A stretch of 64,000 nucleotides of DNA, from contig NC_020191.1 of the NCBI RefSeq assembly GCF_000315915.1, positions 186,001 through 250,000 of the forward strand, given 5' to 3'. Of the stretch, positions 32,719 to 42,908 are shown one piece after another; position 1 is the first letter of the stretch; every line of letters begins with the position of its first letter. The notes beneath the pieces were generated by a model that saw only the letters and a program-made list of their open reading frames with translations, made no database searches and was not told the DNA's origin. The stretch comes from Henningerozyma blattae CBS 6284 (lineage: Eukaryota > Ascomycota > Saccharomycetes > Saccharomycetales > Saccharomycetaceae). A program made the translations under genes and the position numbers.

Positions 32719-34269
32719 ATGAATACCCCTCTTACATGCACATTAAGACGGCTTATAAATAAAAATAAGTTATACCAAGGATTTCTTTTTGCGCGGTCTT
32801 TAAATACAATAACAAACAAACCAATCCGATCTCCTCTGGATGAATACCAGAGGTTAGTAAAAATTAACCAACTAAAAGATGATCCTTTTCAAAGGTCTAT
32901 TCTAAAAGATTTAGAATCGTTACATACTGATTTACTCAATTATATGTCCCCAACTCTACCAAATCATAAACCTATTAATCATAAATATGGTTCCATTTTT
33001 AATAAGTTTGCATCTATTTTAAAGAACAAAAATAATCCTAAAAATGGACAAATTAAACTAAATATACCAAAGGGTATCTACCTATACGGTGATGTAGGCT
33101 GTGGTAAAACAATGCTAATGGATTTATTTTATAATACAATACCAAGCCATTTATCAAAAAGAAGAATTCATTTCCATCAATTTATGCAAACAATTCATAA
33201 AAGATCTCATGATCTTAAAACTGAATTAGAACAGGAGGCAAAGAAGTCAAAGAATGTTGATACAGATCCAATCCCTACTTTAGCTTGGGAAATTGCAAGA
33301 AATTCAAGAATATTATGTTTTGATGAATTCCAAGTTACTGATGTTGCTGATGCAATGCTATTAAGAAGATTGTTAATGATGCTAATTTCAAATGATCATG
33401 GTGTGATCTTGTTTGCCACCTCAAATAGAAAACCTGATGATCTTTATATAAATGGTGTTCAAAGAGATAGCTTTATTCCTTGCATTGAGTTAATTAAGAA
33501 TCAAACAAATGTGATATGCTTGGATTCGAAGACTGACTATAGGAAGATTCCTAAACCTATATCCTCAGTTTATTATTTCCCTAACCCTGATGAGCTATAT
33601 GATTCAAAATTAGTTCAAACAAAGAGAATTAATCATGTCAATGAATGGTATCATTATTTTGGTCAAATTGATAGCGATGCTTCTCAAAGTACAACCTCCA
33701 ACGATGTTCATACCACTCATTATAATTTTAAATTAACCACATGGGGTAGAGAGTTAAATGTACCAAAATGTGTTCCTCAAAGAGTGGCCCAATTTACTTT
33801 CAAAGAACTATGTGGAAGTCCTCTTGCAGCCGGTGATTATTTAACTTTAGCATCTAACTTCAAATCATTTGTTGTTACAGATATTCCATACTTATCTATC
33901 TATGTTCGTGACGAAATCCGTAGATTTATTACATTTTTAGATGCAGTATATGATAACGGTGGTAAACTAGCAGTCACATCCGCTTCTGATTTCTCACATT
34001 TATTCGTGGAGGCTGAGGACATTTTGAACGATTTTCAATTGAAACCAAAAGATCAGATTGAAAAAAACATTGCAAAATTAAATACTCTAAAAAAAGAGGA
34101 GATTAAAAAAGATAAAGTTTCAGAAGTTGATTTAATTGAAGAACACGGGTTTTCAAAAGATGTAGCCCATACTGCGGCTAGATTTTTTGTAGATGAGGAA
34201 CGATTTGCATTTGCTAGAGCTTTGAGTAGATTATCTCAAATGAGTTCTACTGAATGGGTCGAAAAATAG
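32719..34269 (+). CDS. AFG1: Mitochondrial AAA+ ATPase Afg1
   Basis: Inner-membrane-associated ATPase (human LACE1/AFG1L) that promotes turnover or extraction of mitochondrial proteins, including cytochrome oxidase subunits. The N-terminus, [28 protein letters not shown], is basic and amphipathic, as in a mitochondrial presequence. Walker A GDVGCGKT is at 124-131 and Walker B ILCFDEFQ at about 198-205. The family signatures [15 protein letters not shown] and LPFVPCIELIK-like [12 protein letters not shown] are present. 516 residues, against 509 in S. cerevisiae. The next gene, VMA8, is in the same orientation, matching YEL052W-YEL051W. Confidence 0.95.
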   Translation: MNTPLTCTLRRLINKNKLYQGFLFARSLNTITNKPIRSPLDEYQRLVKINQLKDDPFQRSILKDLESLHTDLLNYMSPTLPNHKPINHKYGSIFNKFASILKNKNNPKNGQIKLNIPKGIYLYGDVGCGKTMLMDLFYNTIPSHLSKRRIHFHQFMQTIHKRSHDLKTELEQEAKKSKNVDTDPIPTLAWEIARNSRILCFDEFQVTDVADAMLLRRLLMMLISNDHGVILFATSNRKPDDLYINGVQRDSFIPCIELIKNQTNVICLDSKTDYRKIPKPISSVYYFPNPDELYDSKLVQTKRINHVNEWYHYFGQIDSDASQSTTSNDVHTTHYNFKLTTWGRELNVPKCVPQRVAQFTFKELCGSPLAAGDYLTLASNFKSFVVTDIPYLSIYVRDEIRRFITFLDAVYDNGGKLAVTSASDFSHLFVEAEDILNDFQLKPKDQIEKNIAKLNTLKKEEIKKDKVSEVDLIEEHGFSKDVAHTAARFFVDEERFAFARALSRLSQMSSTEWVEK

Positions 34270-34765
34270 ATACATAATTATTTGATATTAAACCACAGTC
34301 TTATTTCTTCCTCTTTTTTTTTTTGCTTCAGAATTCGCCGATTTCTTGACAATTTATTGTACTGACTCCTTATCTCAACGCATTTACCGCATAATCCTAG
34401 AACTGGATCTAATCATGTATATAGATAGCTTTATGTACTATATTATCAGCCTTTTATTTCTTAAATAAAGCAATTTCGTTATCTTTCTTACCCGGGTTGT
34501 AAGCGGATTTCAATTTTTAAGGTTGTTTATTATGATTGCTGGAACTTACGAAATGATTAATCGCTAGACAATGGAATTTTCAAACTCTGGAAATGTCAAT
34601 ATGTAAAATATACAAGGAAAAATTCGAATAATAAAAAGTAATAAAAACGATAGAAAACATATCACATTAAATAATATTACTTATACAATTCCGGCCAATA
34701 GGACATTCTTTTTAAAGCAATACAATAGACTCATTGGACTACTATAACGCCTTAATACTTACAAC
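34270..34765. promoter_or_regulatory. VMA8 promoter region
   Basis: 496 bp. A TTACCCG Reb1-type site is at 34488-34494, 272 bp before the VMA8 ATG, within TTACCCGGGTTGTAA. The rest is A/T-rich with no gene. Confidence 0.45.
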
Positions 34766-35548
34766 ATGTCGGGGAATAGAGAACAAGTTTTTCCAACAAG
34801 AATGACACTTGGGGTCATGAAGACTAAATTAAAAGGTGCCAATCAAGGGTATTCTCTTTTGAAACGCAAATCCGAAGCTTTAACCAAAAGATTTCGTGAC
34901 ATTACTAAAAGAATCGATGATGCTAAACAAAAAATGGGTCGTGTGATGCAGACTGCTGCGTTTTCCTTGGCAGAAGTTCAATATGCCACTGGTGAAAACA
35001 TTGGCTATCAAGTTCAGGAAAGTGTTTCTAATGCCAGATTTAAAGTTAAGGCCCGTCAAGAGAATGTTAGTGGTGTCTACTTACCACAATTTGAATCATA
35101 TATCGAATCCGAAATAAACGATTTCAAACTAACAGGGTTAGGTCGTGGTGGCCAACAAGTTCAACGTGCTAAGGAAATTTATTCGAAGGCTGTAGAAACT
35201 TTAGTAGAATTAGCTTCCTTACAAACTGCATTTATTATCTTGGATGAAGTTATTAAAGTTACTAATAGAAGAGTCAATGCCATCGAACATGTTATTATCC
35301 CAAGAACTAAAAATACCATTGACTATATTAATAGTGAACTGGATGAATTAGATAGAGAAGAATTTTATAGATTAAAGAAGGTTCAAGAAAAGAAACAGAT
35401 TGAAACCGAGAGACTAGACGCAGAAATGAAACTAAAAAGAGAACAAATGGAAAAGGAGGAGGCCGAAAAAGGTATAAATAAGACTACTTCATCTGCTCAA
35501 CCTGCCACTGATTTAGTAGCAGATCAAGAGGATGATGTCATTTTCTAA
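34766..35548 (+). CDS. VMA8: V-type ATPase subunit D
   Basis: Central rotor-stalk subunit of the V1 sector, coupling ATP hydrolysis to proton pumping into vacuole, Golgi and endosomes. The 260 residues align throughout with Vma8 (256): N-terminal [35 protein letters not shown], long helices flanking a short core, and the C-terminal helix [40 protein letters not shown]. The last ~30 residues are polar and variable. Start at the first ATG, which aligns with the family. Downstream of AFG1 as in S. cerevisiae. Confidence 0.97.
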   Translation: MSGNREQVFPTRMTLGVMKTKLKGANQGYSLLKRKSEALTKRFRDITKRIDDAKQKMGRVMQTAAFSLAEVQYATGENIGYQVQESVSNARFKVKARQENVSGVYLPQFESYIESEINDFKLTGLGRGGQQVQRAKEIYSKAVETLVELASLQTAFIILDEVIKVTNRRVNAIEHVIIPRTKNTIDYINSELDELDREEFYRLKKVQEKKQIETERLDAEMKLKREQMEKEEAEKGINKTTSSAQPATDLVADQEDDVIF

Positions 35549-35950
35549 ACATCACTCTCAACCCTTACTGATATTTCCTTAATTTACAATCAACAATACA
35601 TAACTAATAGATATAAATAAAACAATAAAAAAAAGAAATATATTACAGTCTCTAACGTATTAGCAAATAGTTAGCGAAGTAACTATCTTGTTTTGAATAT
35701 CTACTTCGATGTTGGTATATCATTTGAAATTTTTATCATTTAAAACGATCGCAAATTTTTTTTCTGAATTTTCCGTCAACTTTCAGTTTTTGAAAAAGTC
35801 TGGAAATCAGAAATGACAAAAAAAAAAAAAAAAAAAATTACAATACGATAAAAGATAGGTAAACTATTGTACATTAATAAGAATTTCATATTTACTATTA
35901 TCATTGTACATTAGACTAAGATAGGTCCTTTGAAGAAATTACTAGTTAGA
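35549..35950. promoter_or_regulatory. TIF35 promoter with 20-nt poly(dA) tract
   Basis: 402 bp between co-oriented VMA8 and TIF35. An uninterrupted run of 20 A at 35818-35837, about 115 bp before the TIF35 ATG, is the kind of poly(dA:dT) tract that keeps promoters nucleosome-free in yeast. Confidence 0.6.
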
Positions 35951-36784
35951 ATGTCTGAAGTTGCTCAACCTGAAATCATTGAAAACAAGGATGGTACCAA
36001 GACTGTTATTTCTTACCGTATTGAAAATGGTAAGAAATATAAGGTTACTCAAAAAGTAAGAGAAATTAAAGTCACTGAACGTGTCCACCGTAATGTAGCT
36101 AGTAGAAGGGCTTGGGCTAAATTTGGTAGAGATAAGGGTTCTCCTGCAGGTCCAAATCATTCAACTACTCAATTGGGTGAAGAAATTACTTTAAGATTAG
36201 GCAGACGTTGGAAGCAATTAGAAGAACAAGAAGCTGCAAAGAATAAAATTGTTAATGAAACTGTTATCTCTTGTAGATTATGTGGTAATAACCATTACAC
36301 AATGCACTGTCCATTCAAGAGTCTGCTACAGGATATTTCTGCCTTGGAAAATCCACAAGCTGAAGGCCAACGTGTTGAAGGTGATGAATCAAACGCAAAC
36401 GAATCTGCTGAACGTTCGGAAGCTCCAAGTGCTGTTGGTATGACTGGTGGTAAGTATGTTCCACCAGGACGTCGTGCTGGTGCCAAGGATCCATCATCTG
36501 ATGCATTCAGAGATGCTAGAGAACGTGAAGATATGCGTACATTGAAAATTACTCAATTAAACGAAAATGCTGATGAAATGACTTTAATGAATGAACTATT
36601 ATTCCCATTCAACCCAATCGAAAGAGTTGTTGTTGTTAAGAATAGAGAAACTGGTAAATCGAGAGGTTTAGCTTTCGTTACATTTGCTTCAGAAGATACT
36701 GCAGAAAGGGCTTTACAATTCTTAAACGGTAGAGGTTTCATGAATTTAATCTTAAATGTTGAACGTTCCAAGCCAAGAAATTGA
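35951..36784 (+). CDS. TIF35: Translation initiation factor eIF3 subunit g
   Basis: Core eIF3 subunit aiding scanning and reinitiation on the 40S ribosome. The N-terminal eIF3g domain (about 1-120) ends in a zinc-knuckle-like [13 protein letters not shown] (Cys108, Cys111, His115, Cys120; CX2CX3HX4C). A Gly/Ala/Ser linker with [26 protein letters not shown] follows, then a C-terminal RRM (about 197-275) with RNP2-like LKITQL and RNP1 [10 protein letters not shown]. 277 residues, against 274 in S. cerevisiae. I start at ATG 35951 ([12 protein letters not shown]), which aligns with the family; the longer open frame begins at a TTG seven codons earlier. In S. cerevisiae TIF35 is YDR429C, so its place after VMA8 marks a rearrangement or ancestral order. 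Confidence 0.96.
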   Translation: MSEVAQPEIIENKDGTKTVISYRIENGKKYKVTQKVREIKVTERVHRNVASRRAWAKFGRDKGSPAGPNHSTTQLGEEITLRLGRRWKQLEEQEAAKNKIVNETVISCRLCGNNHYTMHCPFKSLLQDISALENPQAEGQRVEGDESNANESAERSEAPSAVGMTGGKYVPPGRRAGAKDPSSDAFRDAREREDMRTLKITQLNENADEMTLMNELLFPFNPIERVVVVKNRETGKSRGLAFVTFASEDTAERALQFLNGRGFMNLILNVERSKPRN

Positions 36785-37409
36785 TTTGATTTTTTATAAT
36801 TAATATATTACCAAAAGAACAAATAAATAAATTTATCGCAGAAAAAGAAGGAAACGGATGTTAACTTACTTTCTGAACTCCTGTATACTAATACCTATCA
36901 AGTATCGAACTAATACTATAGTATAGCGGCATATTTTTCAAAGTAGTAGTATATCACACCATAGCATAACAATTCATAATATATATATTAGTTTTCAATA
37001 AGTAATTATTTATCATATTATACAATGGATGATTATTTAACATAATTTATTTTGCTGTCCATATGATATCTTTACTTGCTTTTCAAAAACGTCGTATATA
37101 TAATTATAATTGCGTTTTTCAAAGTTAATACGGATTTTGCAACTGGTTTGAAAAATAACAAAAATGTCACTAATTTAAACGTTAATAAAATGGTATTAAA
37201 TCAAATATAATTATAATATATATATATATTGCATGCAGAGTACTAATTTATAAAACTTGATTAGAGGTGCGATAACAAAAACTTTACAGAAAAATTTAAA
37301 ATTATTTTTTACAAAAAAGAAAGTAACTCAGATATAAATTACTTTTTGTAAACCACAAAAACAACACAATTCGTATAACAGAAAATAGAATGTCAATTTT
37401 GGATTAGTT
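36785..37409. other. Convergent TIF35 / killer-like gene intergenic region
   Basis: 625 bp of A/T-rich sequence with (TA)n at about 37214-37230. No gene or RNA is recognised. Confidence 0.5.
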
Positions 37410-38474
37410 TCATTCTAATCCTCCATATTGATTTAAATATACTTCTCCATGAGTGATTGCTCTTTTCTTTCTTCTATCGAACCAACCACTGCTATTTATA
37501 TCTGTATCTGTTATGACATCTACATTCCATTTCCAGCTGTCATAAATGTTATTTTTATAAAACATTTCTGCTAAAGTTTTAATGTTACCATCCCATTTGC
37601 CAATACCTCTTATAGATTCCCATAAAGAAAGAGTTTCCAATTTTGGTCCACCTTCATTCATATTATAAGATACCCAATTAACTGTTTGTCTTTCATTATT
37701 ATTTTGGAACATTATATCAATACTTTTAGAATATAAGTCAGATCCTTCATATCCTGATAAGAATTGTTCTATAATATCATCAGCCATCATTTGAACATTA
37801 TAATGTTCTAAATTGGTAGCTGTATGTCTACCTAGAGGTGAGTTCCAATGAATTGTAATGACATCGTTTGTAGAAGTCTCAGCACTGTTTTTATTTTCCT
37901 TGGCTACTTCAGAAGTTGTAAGTAATGGAGTACCCAAACCAGCAGTGACAAATTTATAAACAATATCATCATAAATATCATTAGGACTATACAACATATT
38001 TTGTGAATCTGTATCATTGGCAGATGGGAAAACATGCATGGTAGTATTCGATAACTCATATTGTGAACGATAACGGTTCAATATGTTTGACGAAGCTGGC
38101 GTAAGTTTATCAATAATATTAAATTCACCATTAAAGTAATCTTGGTATGCAGCATAAGCAATTCCGATTGTTGATACACCAGCAGATACACTTAGTCCGA
38201 TAGCCAATGTCCAGCATGCAGGGGATGTTGGAACAATGCACAATACGGGACTCCATGCAGTATATAAAGCATTAGCAGCAGTCAAGGCTAAGCCAATAAC
38301 AGCCGAAGTTCTTCCAAGATCCCATATTGGTCTATCAGCTCTTTTTATTATGTTATTTATTTCATTTGGAATATAATTTTTATCAACAGGTTTACTTATT
38401 TGTAATATTATTAACAGAAGTAAAACTGATGTAAGCATACATCTGATTATGACTCTTTTTGTTGTTGTGATCAT
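37410..38474 (-). CDS. Secreted, Kex2-processed protein with killer-preprotoxin architecture (function unknown)
   Basis: A clear 354-codon gene with no S. cerevisiae housekeeping counterpart that I recognise. Seen: an N-terminal signal or anchor (residues 13-27), a short pro-segment ending at Lys44-Arg45 (a Kex2 site), two hydrophobic segments (56-74 and 77-110) separated by a turn with Cys79 and Cys87, then a polar, Asn/Asp-rich region with potential N-glycosylation sites (NTT 142-144, NDT near 152), and a strongly basic RRKKR at 334-338 followed by a 16-residue tail. Signal, dibasic processing, paired hydrophobic helices and a polar remainder are the general layout of yeast killer preprotoxins and chromosomal KHS/K1-like homologues. 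That assignment is by architecture only; a secreted membrane protein of another kind is possible. Next to LTRs and tRNA-Asn. Confidence 0.7.
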   Translation of the reverse strand: MITTTKRVIIRCMLTSVLLLLIILQISKPVDKNYIPNEINNIIKRADRPIWDLGRTSAVIGLALTAANALYTAWSPVLCIVPTSPACWTLAIGLSVSAGVSTIGIAYAAYQDYFNGEFNIIDKLTPASSNILNRYRSQYELSNTTMHVFPSANDTDSQNMLYSPNDIYDDIVYKFVTAGLGTPLLTTSEVAKENKNSAETSTNDVITIHWNSPLGRHTATNLEHYNVQMMADDIIEQFLSGYEGSDLYSKSIDIMFQNNNERQTVNWVSYNMNEGGPKLETLSLWESIRGIGKWDGNIKTLAEMFYKNNIYDSWKWNVDVITDTDINSSGWFDRRKKRAITHGEVYLNQYGGLE

Positions 38475-39147
38475 TTTGATTTTTTGATTTTTGTTTTTGA
38501 TTAATTGATGCTTTTTGCTTGAAATTTTTGTTTATATTGTTTGTATATATATTTTATATATATATATATATTTTATATAACTTTCATACATTAAAAATAA
38601 AAGTAAAATATCTAACAATAAGTTACTCAATTGATAAAATTTGTGGTATATTTATATGCTTGTTTATTTTTTCTTGAATTGTTGACACAAAGGTTTATAT
38701 TCTCTGAAAACCGCTCATGTGAATATGTAATAATGTAAATATATTAATACAAGTGAAGTTTTTTCATTGCGTACATGTGAAGCCTGGAAAATATTAAAGT
38801 TTCAACTAAAAGAATATTGTCCCCTCATTTGAATTATATTCTAGCATCTTATAGAATATGCCACGGACCTTATTTATGTATAGTATAACTCTAACTATTA
38901 AGTAGTGTTTTCCCTAATTCACATGCGTTGTACCCTCATCGCTTGACGTGGAGGTAAAATGATAATACAAAAGGTAAAGGATCCAGAACGATCTACGAAA
39001 GGTGCGGTCCAAATTTTGGGGTATCCTTAATTAAATAAGGTTTTTAGTGCGCATAAGCTTTGGATATCTCAGCCTGGACTCTATTTTGTGTAATTCCCTC
39101 ACTTCCTTTTCTTGCATTTTTTAAACCTTCTTAAGACTCAAAGAGAC
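38475..39147. other. Upstream region of the killer-like gene
   Basis: 673 bp ending at the LTR stack. It has (TA)n at about 38556-38576 in the gene's promoter and a more mixed composition after 38860. No ORF or RNA gene is supported. Confidence 0.5.
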
Positions 39148-39563
39148 TGTTGTAAAACCGTCTAAGCGCCGTCGCCTTTCACGAAATACTTACAAGAAAT
39201 CAGTACAAGAGAAGCCTCGAGAGAGGACAGATCAGCTGACCACAACTGAGAAACATCTATTCAGCAGGCGTGGAACATCAACTGTAACCACTGAATCTTC
39301 ACCCACTTCTGGTTCATCTATTAGTAAGAATGACACCCAGGTTTCAATGAGTGTACCGCATCTTGTAACTATGCACCCAGAACTGTCCAGCTCTAAAGAA
39401 GTATATAAGGAGCCTGTATAGATCAATATACTATTATATACTATATAGAGAAGGACCAATGGGAGATACAATAATCTTGTGTAATACAACCTGTAACTAC
39501 TGATCTCAGCACCATCCGAATTCTGAAACATCATCCTTGTCCTGTCAGTCTCATATTACAACA
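39148..39563 (-). mobile_element. Solo LTR-like element of a second family, with perfect GAGAC target duplication
   Basis: 416 bp from TGTTGTAAAACC to TTACAACA. It is flanked by GAGAC at 39143-39147 and GAGAC at 39564-39568, a perfect 5-bp duplication. The first ~20 bp resemble the neighbouring LTR (TATTGTAAACC-CTTAGG), but the interior is unlike it. Length is nearly that of the other LTRs. Orientation is inferred from that terminal similarity. A 95-codon plus-strand frame (about 39124-39423) and a minus frame (39232-39534) inside it are probably chance. Confidence 0.7.
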
Positions 39564-39568
39564 GAGAC

Positions 39569-39983
39569 TATTGTAAACCAACTTAGGAGTACAATACACT
39601 GAAATATTAACTACCAAAAACTTAACTTAACAATCTTATTAACTTAACACCAGTTAATCCTTCGAACTTACAAATATAATTGTTGTTCTTCTTAAACTAA
39701 ATAACTATATAAAAGAACTATAAATTTATGTTTTAAGTCTGAAAAGCTAGCCTTTAAATACTTTTCAAAGGTCAACGCCAGCTTTTCCATTTTACTTTAA
39801 TTGGTCTGTTTATGAACTTACTTACAAGGGTGGGAGTGCACAGTTTGAGTAATGCTGGCTAACTAGTAGAGATTATGCATCGAACAGATATTCACAGGTA
39901 TGCAACTAGCAGCTGCTCAGTGTTGAGTACAATTTCTAGTTAGCAACTTGTAGATGAGTATAAAGTCGATCTCGTCTACAACA
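39569..39983 (-). mobile_element. Solo LTR, Ty3/gypsy-type family (copy B)
   Basis: 415 bp, the reverse complement of the 9190-9603 and 56165-56579 elements with few differences. Its plus-strand ends are TATTGTA and TACAACA. Flanks are GAGAC (39564-39568) and GAGTC (39984-39988), a near-perfect 5-bp duplication. Its tRNA-proximal end is 16 bp from tRNA-Asn. No internal coding region. Confidence 0.9.
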
Positions 39984-39999
39984 GAGTCAAGAAAAACAC

Positions 40000-40073
40000 G
40001 ACTCCATGGCCAAGCTGGTTAAGGCGTGCGACTGTTAATCGCAAGATCGAGAGTTCAATCCTCTCTGGGGTCG
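40000..40073 (+). tRNA. tN(GUU): tRNA-Asn (anticodon GUU)
   Basis: 74 nt, from GACTCCA to TGGGGTCG, anticodon GTT in CGACTGTTAATCGC, A box TGGCCAAGCTGG, B box AGTTCAATCCT. No intron. TTTCTTTTT follows immediately as a Pol III terminator. Confidence 0.97.
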
Positions 40074-40546
40074 TTTCTTTTTCGCTATACACACAAGAAT
40101 CACGTGGCATCTTTGAATTATTTCAATTTCCGATTTTGGTTAAACCATCCTACGAGGTTTTCTTAGTGAAAATGCTTAGTCAGAAACATCGCCACTGAAT
40201 GTTTGGTGCTTCAAACAGTCTGATATTCTTTTTTATTTAATTCACTAAGAAAACTAATAATAAGACAATACTCCTTGATTTTTTTTAAAAATCATTTCTT
40301 TTATATATTTATTTTTCTAATTTTTTTGTATTTTTATAAATCATTCCAATAGATATTCATATCTAACCATCCCACTCTATTTTGACAATAACTAAAGAGT
40401 TATACCAATAAAATAATATTCGTACGGCTGGACTGGTTATAATCATATAAATACAATTATTAAATAAATATACCCTCTCCTTCCTCTGTCTTTGAATCAA
40501 ATATATCTATATTTTCTTTTTAATCGATAAAAATTTTTTAGGAAAA
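40074..40546. promoter_or_regulatory. YAP1 promoter region
   Basis: 473 bp between tRNA-Asn and YAP1. An ATCACGTGG E-box lies at about 40104, just after the tRNA terminator. The remainder is A/T-rich with long T-tracts. Confidence 0.45.
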
Positions 40547-42373
40547 ATGTCAGATACAGCCGTTATGCCCACAAATTCAAGCACAATCAAGAGACATTTA
40601 GACGCATCTGATGCCAACGAGACTGCATCTGCTACCAAAGAAACTAAGAAAAAGTCTAATAAAGTAGGTAGAAAGCTATCTGATCAAGAAGCCAAGAGTA
40701 AAAGAACTGCTCAAAATAGAGCTGCTCAAAGAGCCTTCAGAGAAAGAAGAGAGAGAAAGATGCAAGAGTTGGAAGATAAGGTCAAGTCTTTAGAAGAAGT
40801 TCACAAGAAATCTGAAATTGAAAGTCAATTTTTAAGAGATCAACTGAAAGTTCTTCTTGGTGAGTTACAACGGTATAGGCCTGAAAGACAAAATGATGCA
40901 AAAGTTAAGGAATATTTGTCGACTCATAAATTTGATCCAAGCGTTGTTTCTGCCTCTAACAAAAATTCCCCAAATGACATCAGTAATAATACTCAAATAC
41001 CTTCGCCAAATTCATCTAGATTCGATGATCAGGTCCATTCACCATCAAGTGAAACCTCATCTAAAATATCATCTAATATCTTGAATAATCAAGATGATAG
41101 TAATACTCCGAAATCGTTATACTCGATGCCCACCTCAATACCTTCTAGTTCTTCCACAAATACTTGGGTGGAGAATGTCTTATATAAAGAGGATAATGAA
41201 GAATTACCCCAATTTAAGATGTCTAACAGAACTCCTAGTGTTAGTAATAGTAATAATAATAACAATAATAACAATAATAATAATAATAATAAAAACCCAT
41301 CTGCCTTCCAATACACCACAGATTTTTTTTCCAACCAACTAAATTTCGATAATTCCCCAAGTGATGTGAATAATATTCTTCCAAGTACTCTTAAACAGAC
41401 AAATTCTGACTCACTGAACTCCGACTCTCCTCACATTAAAAATGTAAAAGATAATGATATGAATGATGCTTCGATTTTAGAACCTTCCAAATTTTTTGGT
41501 AGTTCAAGTTTCGATTTCACAAATTCAATTAATTTGGGAAACAGTCCACAACAGAATTTTGGTCGTATTGGTTTTGGTGATTTTGACATGTCAATGTCAT
41601 TAGATAGCAGTAAATTCTGGGGTACAAATAGTATTTCTAATAATAACAGTAATAACTCTACTCATACACCTACTGATTTCAATAAAATGTCTTCAGTTAA
41701 ATCTGCTGTTAAAGGTTGTAATGAATTATTGAAAAATGAACAGAATATTGCAAATAATGCTGCATCAAAATCAACAAATAATAGTAAACTACGTAACAGT
41801 AATATTACCATCACACCATTGGCAGATGATAATAATATCCCTTTTATTGACACTTCATTGGCATTTAATGATATTCCAACGAATCTCTCAAATGATAATG
41901 AGTTTAATATGCAATTATTTAAAACAAATAGAAAATCGTCAGATGATGATTTCTTTAAGTTCTTGATGGATGAAGATAATGACATTTTAAATGGTAATAA
42001 TAACAGTACTGAAAATAATGAGGATAATAATTCGATATTAAACAACCTAATCAATGAAACGCCTGCTGTAGAATCAACTCAATTGGCGCAAACTCCAAGG
42101 GCCAGTGATAGTGCACATACTAGCCCAATTGTACAGACACCCAATAAAGATCCAAGTATATCGGTGATGTCAATCATTAGAGAAGAAGATAAGGGCAAAA
42201 ATTATATGCAATGTTCAGAAGTATGGGATCGTATTACTTCACATCCAAAATATTCTGATTTGGATATTGATGGTTTATGCACAGAACTAATGCACAAAGC
42301 TAAGTGTTCAGAAAAGGGTGTTGTAGTTAAAGCTGATGATGTTCAAAAGGCTTTAACTAAGCATCTATCCTAA
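40547..42373 (+). CDS. YAP1: AP-1-like bZIP transcription factor Yap1
   Basis: Redox-regulated activator of antioxidant genes, held in the nucleus when oxidation masks its export signal. The bZIP is at about residues 45-110 with basic region RTAQNRAAQRAFRERRERK. A poly-Asn run (about 233-246) lies in the middle. The C-terminal cysteine-rich domain has CSEVWDRITSHPKYSDLDIDGLC and C, with spacings of 22 and 9 identical to Cys598, 620 and 629 of S. cerevisiae Yap1. Only one further cysteine exists in the protein (in VKGCNELL, about residue 390), whereas Yap1 has three in its N-terminal cysteine-rich domain. 608 residues, against 650. Convergent with GIS4, as YML007W is with YML006C, which favours YAP1 over CAD1. 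Confidence 0.92.
   Translation: MSDTAVMPTNSSTIKRHLDASDANETASATKETKKKSNKVGRKLSDQEAKSKRTAQNRAAQRAFRERRERKMQELEDKVKSLEEVHKKSEIESQFLRDQLKVLLGELQRYRPERQNDAKVKEYLSTHKFDPSVVSASNKNSPNDISNNTQIPSPNSSRFDDQVHSPSSETSSKISSNILNNQDDSNTPKSLYSMPTSIPSSSSTNTWVENVLYKEDNEELPQFKMSNRTPSVSNSNNNNNNNNNNNNNKNPSAFQYTTDFFSNQLNFDNSPSDVNNILPSTLKQTNSDSLNSDSPHIKNVKDNDMNDASILEPSKFFGSSSFDFTNSINLGNSPQQNFGRIGFGDFDMSMSLDSSKFWGTNSISNNNSNNSTHTPTDFNKMSSVKSAVKGCNELLKNEQNIANNAASKSTNNSKLRNSNITITPLADDNNIPFIDTSLAFNDIPTNLSNDNEFNMQLFKTNRKSSDDDFFKFLMDEDNDILNGNNNSTENNEDNNSILNNLINETPAVESTQLAQTPRASDSAHTSPIVQTPNKDPSISVMSIIREEDKGKNYMQCSEVWDRITSHPKYSDLDIDGLCTELMHKAKCSEKGVVVKADDVQKALTKHLS
41246..41291 (+). repeat. AAT/AAC trinucleotide repeat encoding poly-Asn in YAP1
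   Basis: A run of AAT and AAC codons giving about 14 consecutive Asn residues. The mixture of the two codons suggests it is moderately old. Confidence 0.85.
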
Positions 42374-42632
42374 AAATATTTATTATTAAGATTTTTTTCT
42401 TCAATTGTCAAGCACGAGTATCGTATTATGATGATAATTGAAACTCTCATAGCATATTCATGATCCATAATCAATTTATATTGAGGTTACGGTTTTCTCA
42501 CTCTTATTCTTTTCAATATTTTTTTTTATTGTTGTTAGTAACAAAACAACCGACTTCTATTGTTCTATCTTCTTTATTTATACATATAGCGTCTATAGGA
42601 TTTTGTTTTACTTCCTATGTAATATGATTTTA

Positions 42633-42668
<36 letters not shown>

Positions 42669-42908
42669 TTTAAAAGATGATCAATCTCTACATATTTTAT
42701 CTATAATTTTTTTTATGTTTTACTGTCGATGAAAGTCACTTGGCTATGTGTTTATTGAATAGTTCAATTTAGAATTATATATTAAAAAAGTTACAAAAGA
42801 TACAGTAAATTAATTCTGTAAAATAAATAGCATAAAAAGAAATGTGACGTTTTTAGTTATGAAGTTTGAATATGTGTTATAAAATTCCCAAATAAATGAT
42901 TGAATTAT
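42374..42908. other. Convergent YAP1/GIS4 3' region
   Basis: 535 bp, A/T-rich, with a (TA)n microsatellite at about 42636-42662. No gene is seen. Confidence 0.55.

Noticed and set aside
39124..39423. 95-codon plus-strand frame with basic and Ser/Thr-rich sequence, considered as a Gag relic
   Set aside because: It lies wholly inside a 416-bp unit with LTR termini and a perfect 5-bp duplication; no zinc knuckle or other Gag/Pol motif is present.
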